Below are positions 11,659 to 23,133 of a stretch of 64,000 nt of DNA, piece by piece. Position 1 is the first letter of the stretch, and the number at the start of each line of letters is the position of its first letter. The translations under genes and the position numbers were made by a program. This stretch comes from Coriaria nepalensis. Taxonomy: Eukaryota > Streptophyta > Magnoliopsida > Cucurbitales > Coriariaceae. Below the pieces are notes generated by a model. The model worked only from the letters and a program-made list of their open reading frames with translations, was not told where the DNA came from and did no database searches. The DNA is taken from positions 2,492,501 through 2,556,500 of the forward strand of contig CP114484.1 of NCBI GenBank assembly GCA_027186245.1. The letters run 5' to 3'.

Positions 11659-12659
11659 TTGCTTGTTTCTTAGACTGATTACTAATCTGTCCCCTAAAAC
11701 CGACATCTTCAATATCCTAAAATAAGTACTGGTCCAATTTCAAGGTATGAATTCAAATACTAATTTTTCTCTCTCTCTCTAATTTTTTCAGATTCTCTCC
11801 ATCTTCTCTAATTTTTTTTCTTTCCGATCTCTCCTTCTATCTGCATCTTCTCTTTGTGATTTTGACCCAATCCAAATTTTAGGGTTTGTTTGCTCTTCAA
11901 TGATCTCTGTGATTTCGATTTCGAGATCGAAATTTGGAGCTCCAAATCTGCGTAAGAGGTATTATCCATCTGCGTTTTCTTCTTTGTTTCCGTATCTGCG
12001 ATTTCAATTTCTTCTTCGTTTCTCTCTGTTTGTTGTGGTATAATCTATCTGCGATTTCTTCTTTGCATCTTCTCTCTGTTTGTTTCCCTATCTGCAAGCT
12101 CGTAAGAGGTATACTTTTAGTCTCAGATTTGTCGTGGTTATTTTCTCTGTTTTTGTTTTTGTGATTATTTCACTCTCTTTGGTAATAACGTGATTTTTCT
12201 CCTTTTTTGGTGGTTATTTCACTCTCTTTGAACATTCACTCTGTTTCTGTTCTACCTTTACTTCTCTGTGTTTCGGAGATGATCCTAATGTATGTTGTAT
12301 CTTCTATATATTTTCTTTTCCTAATCAAGTCTTTTATTTCTTCTTTTTTATTTTTGGCCAAAAGTATTTTGTTTCAGCTATTGGATTATCTAGAGAGGGA
12401 AGTAGAGCATTACTAATATTTTGATATGAGGTTAATGGATCATTGGTTCTTATGTTTGAATCTAGTATAAGAAAGCAATGTGAGATGGATCATTGGGTCT
12501 TCTGTTTACTTATGCAGGTCTGTGAACAATTTTCAATCAGTTGCTAACTACAACTCAAGGTGATTCCAAGAAAAAACAGCCTGCTGAAATGGACATAAAA
12601 AGAAACAAGAGGCTTAGAGTTGTGGTTTGAAGTTGAAATCTGCCTTACCAGATTCTGAG
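11659..12659 (+). promoter_or_regulatory. Promoter/leader region of the conserved unknown gene
   Basis: CT-rich sequence with locally repeated phrases: 'GTAAGAGGTAT' occurs near 11951 and again near 12102, and 'GGTTATTTCACTCTCTTT' near 12210 has a close match near 12160. No coding homology is seen. The 'CAG' near 12518 could be the acceptor of a leader intron. The open frames 11934-12164 and 12207-12416 are Leu/Ser/Phe-rich composition artefacts. Confidence 0.3.
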
Positions 12660-14376
12660 ATGGAACCTCTAGCCTTCGTGCTGGACAAATTGAAAGGTTT
12701 GGGGAAAGCAAGTCAGGACTTGATCGACGGCCTCATTCACCACCGCGAAAACTTAGCTCGTCGCAGTCCGGTATTTATAATATGTTTCTTGTGCTAAAGT
12801 AGTTTTCTTAGTTTCTTCGATTGATTGCTCGGAATCAAGACCTCTATTACCTTTTGGTGCAAAATAGTTGCAAAAATTGTTTGTACAACTAAATTAATCA
12901 GGCGGTGCCCTCAATTTTATTGTTTATTTTTCCATTGCTGTTGCTCAAAACAGTAGCCAAAAGCACTTAGATCAATTTTGTAGTTGTAGTTGTAGTTTAT
13001 TCAGCTTCTTAGCTCAATTATACTTGCACCCTTAGTGTCGGTTTCTTAGTTTAGCAGCAGTAGCTTGATTATTCAGCTATATGGTAGGACTTTTACAATT
13101 CTTCCTTGGAATGTTTTTAGATTGAAATCTTGAAGCGGTTGCAACGAGAAGCATTTTCTGATCTGATGAAACTAAGGGACAGACAAGACAAGGTTGAGAG
13201 AGTTCTTACTTTCTACAACATGTCTAAGGGAACTCCGTTCCAAGAATCGAGCACTAGAGTGCGGGGTGGGGTTGATATTATGGGAGTTGTGTCGATGTTG
13301 GATTTCGTTGGTCAGGATAGCTATGATGCACTGGGTAGAGCAGGAGTCAGAACTGGAATAAATTCATGGTTAACTTTTGAAACAACTGTTCGTGGAGAAG
13401 ATACTCTTGTGGCAGAGTTTGTGGCCAGTTATAAAGACAAGGGTTATCTTGATGATTTCTCTAATAGCACACTTTCTTTAGCAAAAATTTGTTACAGGGC
13501 AAGTCTTTGTGATTGGATATCTGCAGTTGTAATCCCTCTTGGAGCTCATTGCAGAGATGCTGTAATAACTACAACTCCTTCTCTTCAGGTACAATCTAAA
13601 TCAATTAATAACTGCATTTGTCTGTTAGGATCATTTATGTAGAGAAAATTAATGGGGATGGTGCTAATGTGTGGCAGGGTAATGGCCTTACTGGTATATC
13701 ATCTTTTGGACCACCCCTTTTGTGTCAGCATAATGGTAGTGGCATTGGTCTAACATTGAGAAAATCAATTGTTAATGCTTCATTAGCTCAATTTGTTTCT
13801 CAATTTGGAGTTCCACCTCATTATGACAAAATCAGGCATTGCTTGAGCACCTTTGGGCAAGTTGTCTGTCAACTGCCAAAGGCAACAAAGCTCTCACTTT
13901 TAGGTCTTCTTCAAGTGCCTAAATTGTCAAGTGAACATGTCCATCTCGGACCTCTTACTATTCCAGTACGCCATCCTAAACATAGAAAAGGTCCGGAAAC
14001 AATAGTTGAAGCATCCGCTCTACCCATGGGATCAGATACTGAGGGAATTGTTCCACGTGGGTCTGTAGCCCTATTGCTGGAGTCGGAACTTGATGAGTAT
14101 ACCCGGATTGGAGGCTGGATTGAGATGAGCAGATCAGATCCTCAGTGTATACAATGGGCTGCTTCAATGTCTGATGATTCTGAAGATTCATTTGGATGGG
14201 GAATGAGTGTTAGTGGATTGGTTGGAGGACCCACATATTGGGACCACTTTCAGGCCGAATCTTACTTAAAGTTGAATTTAGGAAAGGGATTTAGTGTAAA
14301 GCCAGGCGTAGTATATGTTAGTGATGGGAACTCCAGACTAATGGCCCTTATGGTTAGATCTAATTGGTCTTTTTGA
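12660..14376 (+). CDS. Conserved plant protein of unknown function, possible beta-barrel
   Basis: Three exons, 12660-12770, 13121-13588 and 13678-14376, all phase 0 with GT-AG borders, give 425 residues. Exon 1 reads 'MEPLAFVLDKLKGLGKASQD' and on to an Arg-Arg-Ser-Pro end. Exon 2 opens 'IEILKRLQREAFSDLMKLRD', an amphipathic helical, possibly coiled segment (about 38-60). The rest alternates polar and hydrophobic residues with many Gly and Ser, and the last residue is Phe ('LMVRSNWSF'). I recognise this as a plant protein family annotated as uncharacterised. The strand-rich C-terminal half with a terminal aromatic residue suggests an outer-membrane-type beta-barrel of plastid or mitochondrion, but that is inference. 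No signal peptide or catalytic motif is seen. The junction into exon 3 ('LQ' to 'GNGLTG') is the least certain, since the preceding sequence is also open. Confidence 0.85.
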
Positions 14377-15240
14377 TAACCATATGCTACCATATTATCT
14401 AGGTATTCTTTTTCTTTCCAAAGTGGCAACTATCTGTTTGTTTGACATTGACATTGCCATTGAAACTCAAATGTAATAACGTGTCTGAGTTTGTGTTTTG
14501 GGATATTTATCATCCTTCCTCAAGAGCGTATCAAATTCTTGTTCAGGAAATACTCCCACCGAGTGTTTGTCTGTTAGTTGCTGGTCATCCAAATCTCTAG
14601 TAACAAAATTTTCATGTAATATGTATGAAAATGTTCATTGCTTAATTCAATGAACAAAAGGCTTTATGTTTTACCAGAAATGAAATGAGAATTGAAAGAA
14701 AAAAAAAAAAAAAAAAACATCTTCTAGAGGAGTACCATTTCAAAGTTCCTTCAATTGCACGAAAACCATTTCATCATTTTGGAAAACATTTTTGAATTAG
14801 TCATCATTTTAATCTTCATTATATTATTCATCTGACTGAAAAATAGAAAAAAGAAAAAAGAAAAAAAGAAAAAAAGGTTAAGATCGTTTTCTGTCTTAAA
14901 TTATTGAGATTTAATTAATTATTATTTAAAAAGTGAAAAAATTATATAATAATTTTGATAAATTAATAATAATTTTTTTTATAAATTAATAAATTTATTT
15001 AATCAAATTATTAATTTATTGATATTAAATTATATTTTACCAACTGAATTAGATCGATAATCTCTTGGCAGCCTAATTTCCCTTTTTATTTTTAATGGAA
15101 AATATCACGTTGGCTCGTTCTCCAAGTCAAAGTTTAAACTCAAAGATAATAGACTATTCCAAAAGTAGACAATAATTGACCAGGTTTGACTAAAATAAAA
15201 GGATAAGGTTGTGAAGTCAACCGACTTGTGTTTCTACCTG
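14377..15240. other. Intergenic, AT-rich
   Basis: 3' flank of the unknown gene, then a poly-A run (14698-14717) and A/T-rich sequence. Nothing recognised. Confidence 0.5.
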
Positions 15241-15264
15241 GCATTTTGACTTTGATGGGTTTCT

Positions 15265-15427
15265 TGGGCTTTAAAGGGTGGTGACAAGACTCCAATTGTG
15301 GGGCCATAGCCCGTTGAGCACTTAGGGCCCATAATTAGATTTTGGGCTGTTCCTATAGGTCCATGGATATAGTAGGCTCATATTGGGATATTTGGGCTTA
15401 GTTTCATCTAATAGTTGGTGCTGGGCT
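15265..15427 (+). promoter_or_regulatory. Cluster of site II (TGGGCT) boxes upstream of the PBL-type kinase
   Basis: Four TGGGCT hexamers lie in the same orientation at 15265, 15343, 15393 and 15422, with a GGGCCC at about 15325. TGGGCC/T site II motifs are TCP-bound elements typical of constitutively expressed plant genes. The cluster is about 0.9 kb upstream of the kinase ATG, with a CT-rich leader-like stretch (15655-15780) between. The functional link is inferred. Confidence 0.4.
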
Positions 15428-16329
15428 TGGTCTGAATATTTGAACAATATTAAAAAACTAAAACAAAATCAAACATAGGAAGAAATGCCATTTCCCCCCT
15501 AAACACAGCAGCAAAGGAACTAATTCAAAGCATAAAAAATGGGAGCAAAAAATTAAGCATAAATGGGGGAATCTAAGCTACATCTTTTGTCTACAAGCGG
15601 CTCATCTTTTTTCATTTTTTATTTTTATTTATGTAACTTTTCCCTGTTTTCGTCTCAAACATTCAACCGCCTTCCCCTTCCCCCTCTTCTCACTAATCCT
15701 TTTCCAGCATAACGCACGTTTCTCTCGCGCTCTCTCTCTTAGCCTGTCTTTTTCTCTCAAATGCAATGCTCTGCCTCTTCTTCGGTTCTGTTCTAAGTGA
15801 AGCTGTTGTTTGTTTTTGTGTGTGCCCAATCGAGTGTTGAGAAATGTGCGTGTGTTTTGTGGAGAAAGAAGGGAAAGTGAGAAAGAGGCTGATGAGATTA
15901 ACTCTCTCTTCGCCCCCCTTTTTATGGTGTAATGCGTTTCTCTTCTTGATAGAGTCCATATAGTACTACTCTCTTGTTCTACATTTCGCTTTATAATTGC
16001 TCTTACATGTTTCTCTAGCTGGTCCTGTTTCTTATAACTTGCATGTTTGTTTTTTGATCTGGTTTTAATTTATATATTTTTTTTGAAATTCGGTTTTCTC
16101 AAATGGGTATTAGTGATTTCGTGTTTTTGATTGGGTTTGTATAGTTCTGAAGTGGGTCTAGAATTGTAGGATTTTTTTTTTTTTTTGGTGGGTAACAGGC
16201 ATTTATTTTCTTAAGTACAAATTTTCCGGGATGATGAAATTATTGCCTTGATAATGTTCAGGTTGGGAACTGGAACGTGGGAAAATTGAAGGAGAAGAAA
16301 AAGAAAGAAGAGGAAGCGGCTTAGGGGTT

Positions 16330-18714
16330 ATGGGTAGTTGTATGTCTTCAAGGTCTAAAGGTAAAAGCTCTGTAACTGGCAGTAGCAGGACTCTTTATGG
16401 TATGAATTCCTAATTTTTTTGCTTTATTTTATATTTATTTTAGCAATTTTTATTTTTATTTTTTAAATTTTAGTTTCTTGCCTGACTCCTTTTTGTTAGT
16501 AAGTTCTATTTGGTTTGATACACCACCTGGATATTTCCTTGATTGATGAACATCTTGAGCTATGATAATGTGTTGTTCTTTTTAAGTATGATCCATCTCT
16601 CAGTATGGTTTATTTGTTGCTTACTCCTTATTAGTTGCTATATTTTTCTGATCATAATTGAATTTCAGTTAATTCAGTTTGTTTCTACCAGTTTCGGTTC
16701 GCCGGAGTCTTCGGAAACTAGGAAAAAACATTTATCACGTGCGCATTCCCTGTTCTACTTTTCATTTTCTGCCCCAAATTTAATGGAAAGCTATTTTAAT
16801 GGAATACACTTTCCTTTTACCAACATTGTCTTTAAGATCTAGATATTGATAAAATCACACCTTATCTTTAAATCCAGATACCCGAAAAATACGGGCATAA
16901 TGAAGTACATGTGTGACGTTGTGGTTAACTGTTAAAAACATACAATGGCAGATTAAAAGGAAAAATATGTAGGTTGATGGTATGGAAGTTTATTAAACTA
17001 TATTACTTGGATGTATAGATCCAACTTACTTAATAAATAACTTAAAAAAATTAGGACTTGTACTTAACTAATAGTCATCATATAATTCTTGCTATCAGCA
17101 GAAAGTAAGTCAACAGATGATACGAGCAAGGGCAAGCTGGTTGCTCCAATCACATCTTCTTCAACCACAAGCAATGCAGAAAGTTCTCTTTCAACTAACA
17201 TTGAGGAGGAGCTAAAAATCTCTTCTCAGCTCAGGAAATTTTTCTTCCATGAGCTAAAGTCTGCAACAAGAAACTTTAGACCTGAGAGCCTTCTGGGCAA
17301 AGGTGGGTTCGGGTGTGTCTTTAAGGGCTGGATCAATGAGTCCGGAACTTCTCCTGTCAAACCCGGTGCTGGGCTTGCTGTTGCCGTTAAGACCCTTAAT
17401 CATGATGGGCTTCAAGGCCACAAAGAATGGCTTGTATGACACCTCATTATCCTTTATTATCGTTATTTATGGTCCTATGTATATAGTTTAATTATATTTG
17501 TGACGTTGTAGGCTGAAGTTAATTATCTTGGACACCTACATCATCCGAACTTAGTTAAGTTAGTTGGTTATTGTATTGAGGATGATCAAAGGCTACTTGT
17601 TTATGAATTTATGCCTCGAGGAAGCTTAGAGAATCACCTTTTCAGGGGTATGTATTTGACATTTCTATTCCGAGAAAGTACCTGAAATTATGTTGTCTCT
17701 GTTTTGGTCAAAAAATTTTGTTCGCATCTATGGTTTTCAGGGACCCTGCCTCTTCCATGGTCCATAAGAATGAAAATTGTGCTCGGTGCTGCTAAGGGTC
17801 TTGCGTTTCTTCATGAGGAAGCTGAGAGGCTCGTGATCTATCGCGATTTTAAATCTTCCAATATCTTATTAGATGTGGTATGGACTAAGATTTGGCGTTG
17901 GATTTTTATTTTTTTTTATAAATGTTCTCTGATAATTTATTTACCTTTTCTTATAATGTATCTACCATTTAGGATTATAATGCAAAGCTTTCTGATTTTG
18001 GACTTGCCAAAGATGGACCAGAGGGTGATAAAACTCATGTCTCCACCCGGGTTATGGGAACTTATGGCTATGCTGCCCCTGAATATGTCATGACAGGTAA
18101 GATCAGTTACAATATTATTTATTTATTTATTTTTTGTGGTACATTAGAATGAATATAAAGATTACAATAATGCGATAACTGCACCTGTCTCAGGACATCT
18201 TACATTGAAGAGTGACGTCTATAGTTTCGGGGTGGTCCTACTGGAGATGTTAACGGGCCGAAGGTCCATGGACAAGAACCGGCCGAATGGACAACAGAAC
18301 TTGGTGGAGTGGGCCCGTCCACAACTCAGCGATATGTGGATGTTCTACCGTCTGATTGACCGACGTCTTGAAGGTCACTTCTCTATCAAAGGAGCCCAGA
18401 GAGCTTTTCAAATAGCTGCTCATTGCATTAGCCATGACCCAAAAGCCAGACCCTTAATGAGCGAAATTGTACAAGCATTAATGCCTCTTCGGAACCTCAA
18501 AGACATGGCTAGCTCTTCTCCCTTCTTCCAAGCCATGCAAGCTGAATGGGTCGGGTTAGTCCCAAATGCAAGGAGTAGTATTAGAATCCGTAAGAGTTAT
18601 TTGAGAAATGGGCAGATGACGAGGAGCCCTTCTGCTACTAATGGGCTACATGCTTTGCCGTATCATAGAAGGCATCCTCACCCTTCACCCAAACCGAGTT
18701 TTGGGCAGTCATAG
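16330..18714 (+). CDS. Receptor-like cytoplasmic kinase VII, PBL34/35/36-like
   Basis: Six exons (16330-16399, 17102-17433, 17512-17647, 17741-17877, 17973-18096, 18194-18714) encode about 439 residues. Exon 2 could instead start at 17099, adding one Ala. The N terminus '[12 protein letters not shown]' has a myristoylation Gly2 and palmitoylation Cys4, predicting plasma-membrane attachment. The kinase domain spans about 82-365: P-loop '[12 protein letters not shown]' (88-99), ATP-binding Lys120, catalytic loop '[12 protein letters not shown]' with Asp215, 'DFG' Asp233, activation segment '[19 protein letters not shown]'. The motif '[15 protein letters not shown]' is characteristic of the PBL34/35/36 clade. 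Family members relay signals from pattern-recognition receptor complexes (lipid and chitin responses) to MAP kinase cascades. All catalytic residues are present, so it should be active. Family confident; exact ortholog inferred. Confidence 0.93.
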
Positions 18715-18999
18715 TTTGATTAACTAATCCTTTTCATCCTCATTCTGTTTAGGTTTTGTCTTACAGGGATCTTGGGAAACTACAGGTAGGAGTCTAGTTT
18801 GCAGATATGTTGCTTTTGATCGGATGAACCACAGGGCCCTTTTTTTTTTCCGTTTACTTTTGAATCTTCCATGAACCACAGTTCTATCATTAATTTGAAA
18901 TGTTCAAATTTGCCTTCTTGTTTTGATATTTTCGTAGAATCTTCGGAAGAAAAGAAATAGATGAAAAAGATAAAACATAAAGGCTTCACACATTGCGCT

Positions 19000-20506
19000 G
19001 CTAGTCAAACATTAGATTTCATTTTTGCCCACGGCATGTATTTCTTGTCTCAGGAGACTTCCCAATGAGATGTCATGAAGAGGCTTCAGCAATGGTTTGT
19101 TACGGGTGACAAACGCTTGAGACACATCTTTCATTGAAGGGCGACGTTTTGGATCAATATGTAAGCAAAAGCCAATGCTATTGTTGCCACAAGTACTACA
19201 CCTTGTGTAGCCTGCCGACTAGTTGGACGCCTAAGGCGTGGGTCCTAAGTCACATTTATAACCAAGTCTTGAGTAGAAGACGATGAAAACGAAAACAATA
19301 GATCACATGGATGTCTTCCCATCAATATCTCTAATGCCACCACTCTGAATCTATAGATGTCGCACTTTTCCGTTATTGCCATGGTGTATGCCAATTCTGG
19401 ATTAACCAAGAAAAAATGACCAAAAAAAAAATAAAAGACCAGGAGAAGCAAGAGATAGATAAGTAGTTACTTACCTGGGGCAATATATCTGTAAGGGCCG
19501 GCACGTACAGTTTGATTGGACCCATCGATTTGAAGGAGTCTAGATGTTCCAAAGTCCGATAGAAATGGGTCTAAATCTGAATTCAAAAGAATATTACTTG
19601 TTGTGACATCTCGATGAACAATAGGTGGGAAACAGTCATAATGCAAGTAAGACAATGCATCTGCCATGGATTTAATGATGTTCACCCTCTTGTCCCAGTC
19701 CATCTCGACTGCTTCTTCTTCATTGCTTAGCACCAAAAGCAAGCTTCCTCTTTCCATGTATTCGTATATCGAGAACATGCACCGTTTGTGTAAGCAGAAT
19801 CCATGAAGTTTCACAATCCTTCAATGTCGTATTTCTAACAAAACTCTTGCTTCATTTCGAAAGCTATTATCAAGCAGCGGATCCTCTGCTTCCAGACGAT
19901 GAAGCTTTTTCAAGGCTACTATTTCCCGCTTGGCAGTTGTGCTCGACAAAAGCTGCCATAGTTTCCGGTTCCAATGCAATTCTTGATGTCGAAATCCTCT
20001 GTTGCTTGAATGATGTCTTCATATGCAATTGCCCATCGTAATTCCATATTGAAAATATATCTCTATCTTTCACTGCTCCTCTTTCTTTACGTTTTGCATG
20101 CTTATCCGCGCATTGTTGGAAAATTATAGCCGAAACAAGTATACAAATGATCAAAATGACAATTCCAATAGGGAATAGAATTGGTATCAAGAGTGCGATT
20201 TTTTTCCTTGGATTTACTTGTTCATACGAGGGAGGTGGGGAAGATTTCAAGCATTGTGAGAGATTATTGGAGCACGGAGAAAAGCCTTGTAAGAGGTTGC
20301 TACATAAATTCTTGTTGCCCTCAAAAAGTAGTGCATCCTTGAAAATATCCAGAACAGGACCCTCCAACAAATTGTGCGACAAGTCAATTCGAGCTGGATT
20401 TTGAGAACTGAGAGAACGTGGAATTTTACCAGTAAGTTGATTGAAACTAAGATCCAAGAAGTCTAAGTATACCAGAGAATTGCCAATAGCAGTTGGTATA
20501 ACACCA
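19000..20506 (-). pseudogene. Truncated MIK2-like LRR receptor kinase pseudogene (copy 1)
   Basis: On the minus strand, 20506-19870 encodes the last LRRs ('LDLSFNQLTGKIPRSL'), the cap ('GNKNLC'), a transmembrane helix ('LLIPILFPIGIVILIICILV') and the juxtamembrane region, then shifts frame in the kinase N-lobe so the P-loop is lost. The catalytic part resumes at 19814-19467 with 'HRDVTTSNILL' and 'SDFGTSRLL', but the activation segment reads 'RAGPYRYIAPG' instead of 'GTYGYIAPE'. The next exon (about 19450-19245) breaks again and only traces reach 19000. The ectodomain 5' to about 20506 is missing, and a copia LTR begins within ten bases of the break. Copy 2 at 23134-25788 is its tandem duplicate, and the match extends into 3' flanking sequence. 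It is non-functional as read. Confidence 0.9.
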
Positions 20507-20514
20507 GTTGAAAG

Positions 20515-22480
20515 TGTTAAAAGGAAATAAAACTTGTTAAGGAATGAATCGTGGACCGGAATTGATTGCATATATGCATAATATCAGTTTAACATGATCT
20601 TAGGATCCTGATTTATTGTGGTTTATATTCCTAGAATAGCTTTGTTATTGTTCTATATAGTTAATGCCTAGTCTGTATAAATGATAATATACAGAATCCT
20701 TATTCACCACTTTTGCATATGGTATTAGAGCACCAAAAATCCCGGTGATTCTAACCCAACATCTTCCGCTGCAAACAAAAACATGACTCAAAAACAACAT
20801 ACAAGCCGACATGGCTATTACGATCGAAATTTAGAGTCATCAAAGGCCAAAACACATGACACTGAGGAGAAGACAACTATGTTACTTGATTCTCTCGATA
20901 TTCACCATTCAGACACGCCAGGACTTGTCATGGTTAGTACTTTTCTCAATGATTGAAACTACGGAGAGGGGAGCCGTGCAGTGCGTCGTAGCCTCAACGT
21001 CAAGAACAAATTTGGTCTTGCCAGTGGATCTATTGAGGCTCCATCAACAACTGATTCAAGACGCCCACTATGGGACTGCTGCAATGATCTTGTTGTACGC
21101 CCACTTGGTCTCGCAGTGTGGCCTATGCGGATACGACAACATCGATTTAGAGTGAACTGAAAGATAAGTTCTCGCAAGGGGATGAGTCAACAATTTATGT
21201 AATTCAACAAGACAAGAGAAATTCCTGTGACATGTTGAAAAAGATCACTGTCAGAGAAGAGAAGGAAAAAGTGATGCAGTTCTTAATGGGGCTCAACGAA
21301 TCATACTCTCAGATTCGTGGATCAATCTTGATGGTGAGCCCTCTTCCAAATACAATGAAAATCGATAACCTGATTCTTCAGCAAGAGAGGTAGATTGAGG
21401 TCAATGTCCACTGCGGAAATGCCACTAGCATCCCACGCTATCTTTCGATCTCAAGATAGAGGTCGCGATTTCTCTGCACAGCGACGCGAATCAACTGTCA
21501 CTCGCAAATTTTGTAGTCACAGCGAGCAAGGAGGGCACACTATAGAGCAATGATATTTCCTTACTTGGTTTCTAGCAGGCCATAAATTACATGGCAAAAA
21601 TGTGAAGCCTAAGAACAAAAGGGCAGTAGCCCATAACGTTGAACTGAAGAAGGAACCGAACAATGAAAGTCCAACATTCACTACTGAGGAGCACCATCAA
21701 CTATTGACTCCCCTTCAAAACAAATATGGTAACAATCAATCACTAGCAAATGTGATAGGTATATCCACTCCCCACTGCAATCATATTGAATATACTGCAC
21801 ATTCATTGTTATATTGGATTATTGATACTGGAGCAACTGATCACATATCACACCTTACACCGACCCATAATAAAAAGAAGGCACCGCATGCTTTTATTGG
21901 GCTACCCAACGGTGAACAAGCTGTCATTCAAAATAATGGATCTATTCAATTATCGTTGGATTTGTCTCTTAATGGAGCTCTACATATGCCTAAATTTCAT
22001 GTGAATTGGATATATGTGAGTAAATTGACACGAGTTTTGAAATGTATAGTGATATTTTATTTGAATTTTTGTGTTGTGCATGATGTAGATACGCGGAGGA
22101 CGATTGGCCTAAGCAAACATTTTAATGGTCTTTACTGCCTCATGCCAAACCAAAATCCCCACCTCGTCAATCACATAGCACGCACTTTTAACCTTTGGCA
22201 CCAACGACTCGGCTGCCCATCTGTTGCTCCCCTCCACCAACTTTCTTAATTTTTTTCCATAAATTATTTTTAATGTCAGACATGTTTGTGAGATTTTTCC
22301 TCTAACAAAACAAACTCGTTTATCTTTTGCTTCTAGCTCAATAAAAACTATTGCGCCATTTGATTTGATTCATTGTGATATTTGGGGCCTACACAAAATT
22401 CATACTCATTATGGTGCTCATTTTTTTCTAACCATTGTCGATAATTTCACTCGTTTTACTTGGGTACATCTTATGAGTTA
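20515..22480 (+). mobile_element. Degenerate, 3'-truncated Ty1/copia retrotransposon
   Basis: A probable 5' LTR runs 20515-20717: it opens 'TGTTAAAAGG' and ends 'TTTTGCA', about 203 bp. Two bases later 'TGGTATTAGAGC' (20720-20731) is a one-mismatch initiator-Met tRNA primer-binding site. Gag remnants follow ('LKKITVREEKEKVMQFLMGL', 'SYSQIRGS'), with a zinc knuckle near 21510-21555. The protease has 'WIIDTGATDHISHL' (about 21814-21856). The pre-integrase ends 'LWHQRLGCPS' (about 22195-22225). The integrase fragment is 'FDLIHCDIWGLHKIHTHYGA', then 'FTRFTWVHLM' (about 22360-22475). Frameshifts and stops occur throughout, and reverse transcriptase, RNase H and the 3' LTR are absent. The element sits where the 5' half of LRR kinase copy 1 should be. 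Confidence 0.85.
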
Positions 22481-23125
22481 AGATAATTTTTTTTTTTGGT
22501 TAAAACACAATTCAATATAGAGATTCAGATTTTATGTGCATACAATTTGTTGGGGGGGGGGAGAAAATATCAAGTTGGATGGACCGAGAGAAGAAGAGGT
22601 GTTTGACTATCATTTTTTCTATCATAGCTTTTTATTTATAGGCAATCAAAATAACATTTTCATAATTAAAAATTCACCTAAAAGTTGTTTCCCACACCCA
22701 CTTTATGAGACCTGTTCCTATTATTTTTGAGGAAAAAACTACCTCCAACAAATATAATTTCGACCGAACTTGGTCTGATTTCCATCTAGATACACTGCTG
22801 ATCCTTTCCCCTTATTTCATCCAAATTGCAGCCACTCCTCCATCTCCTAAGCTGAAAAATCGGATAGCCACTTCTCTTGGCCCATTTTTGGTTGATTGAG
22901 TCAAAATGGTTCTATTTCTAGGGAATATGGGATCCATCGATCATCTTTCATGAAGTTTGGCCGAATTCTCCCTTGAATGATTTTTGTCCCTTGAAGACCT
23001 ACTTTTTGGTCACTTTACTAACTTTTCCAATTTTTGGATAATATAGTAAAAAAAGGGCTCTATTTTAGAATGAAAAATGAAGAAAGATCCAGCTTTAGGT
23101 CTTAAGGCATTGCCCATATCTGCAA
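22481..23125. other. Unassigned sequence, possibly a relic of the dispersed noncoding repeat
   Basis: No coding match. Phrases such as 'TTTGGCCGAATT' and 'TTTCGACCGAAC' and a 'TTTATTTATAGGCAATCA' segment recall the repeat seen at 27.6, 33.5 and 37.7 kb, but the similarity by eye is patchy. A G10 run lies near 22552-22561. Confidence 0.3.
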
Positions 23126-23133
23126 GTCAAACA

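Noticed and set aside
12207..12416. Leu/Ser/Phe-rich frame upstream of the unknown gene
   Set aside because: CT-rich leader composition gives such frames by chance; no signal or domain.
16543..16842. 99-residue hydrophobic frame
   Set aside because: Lies within intron 1 of the PBL-type kinase; composition only, no homology.
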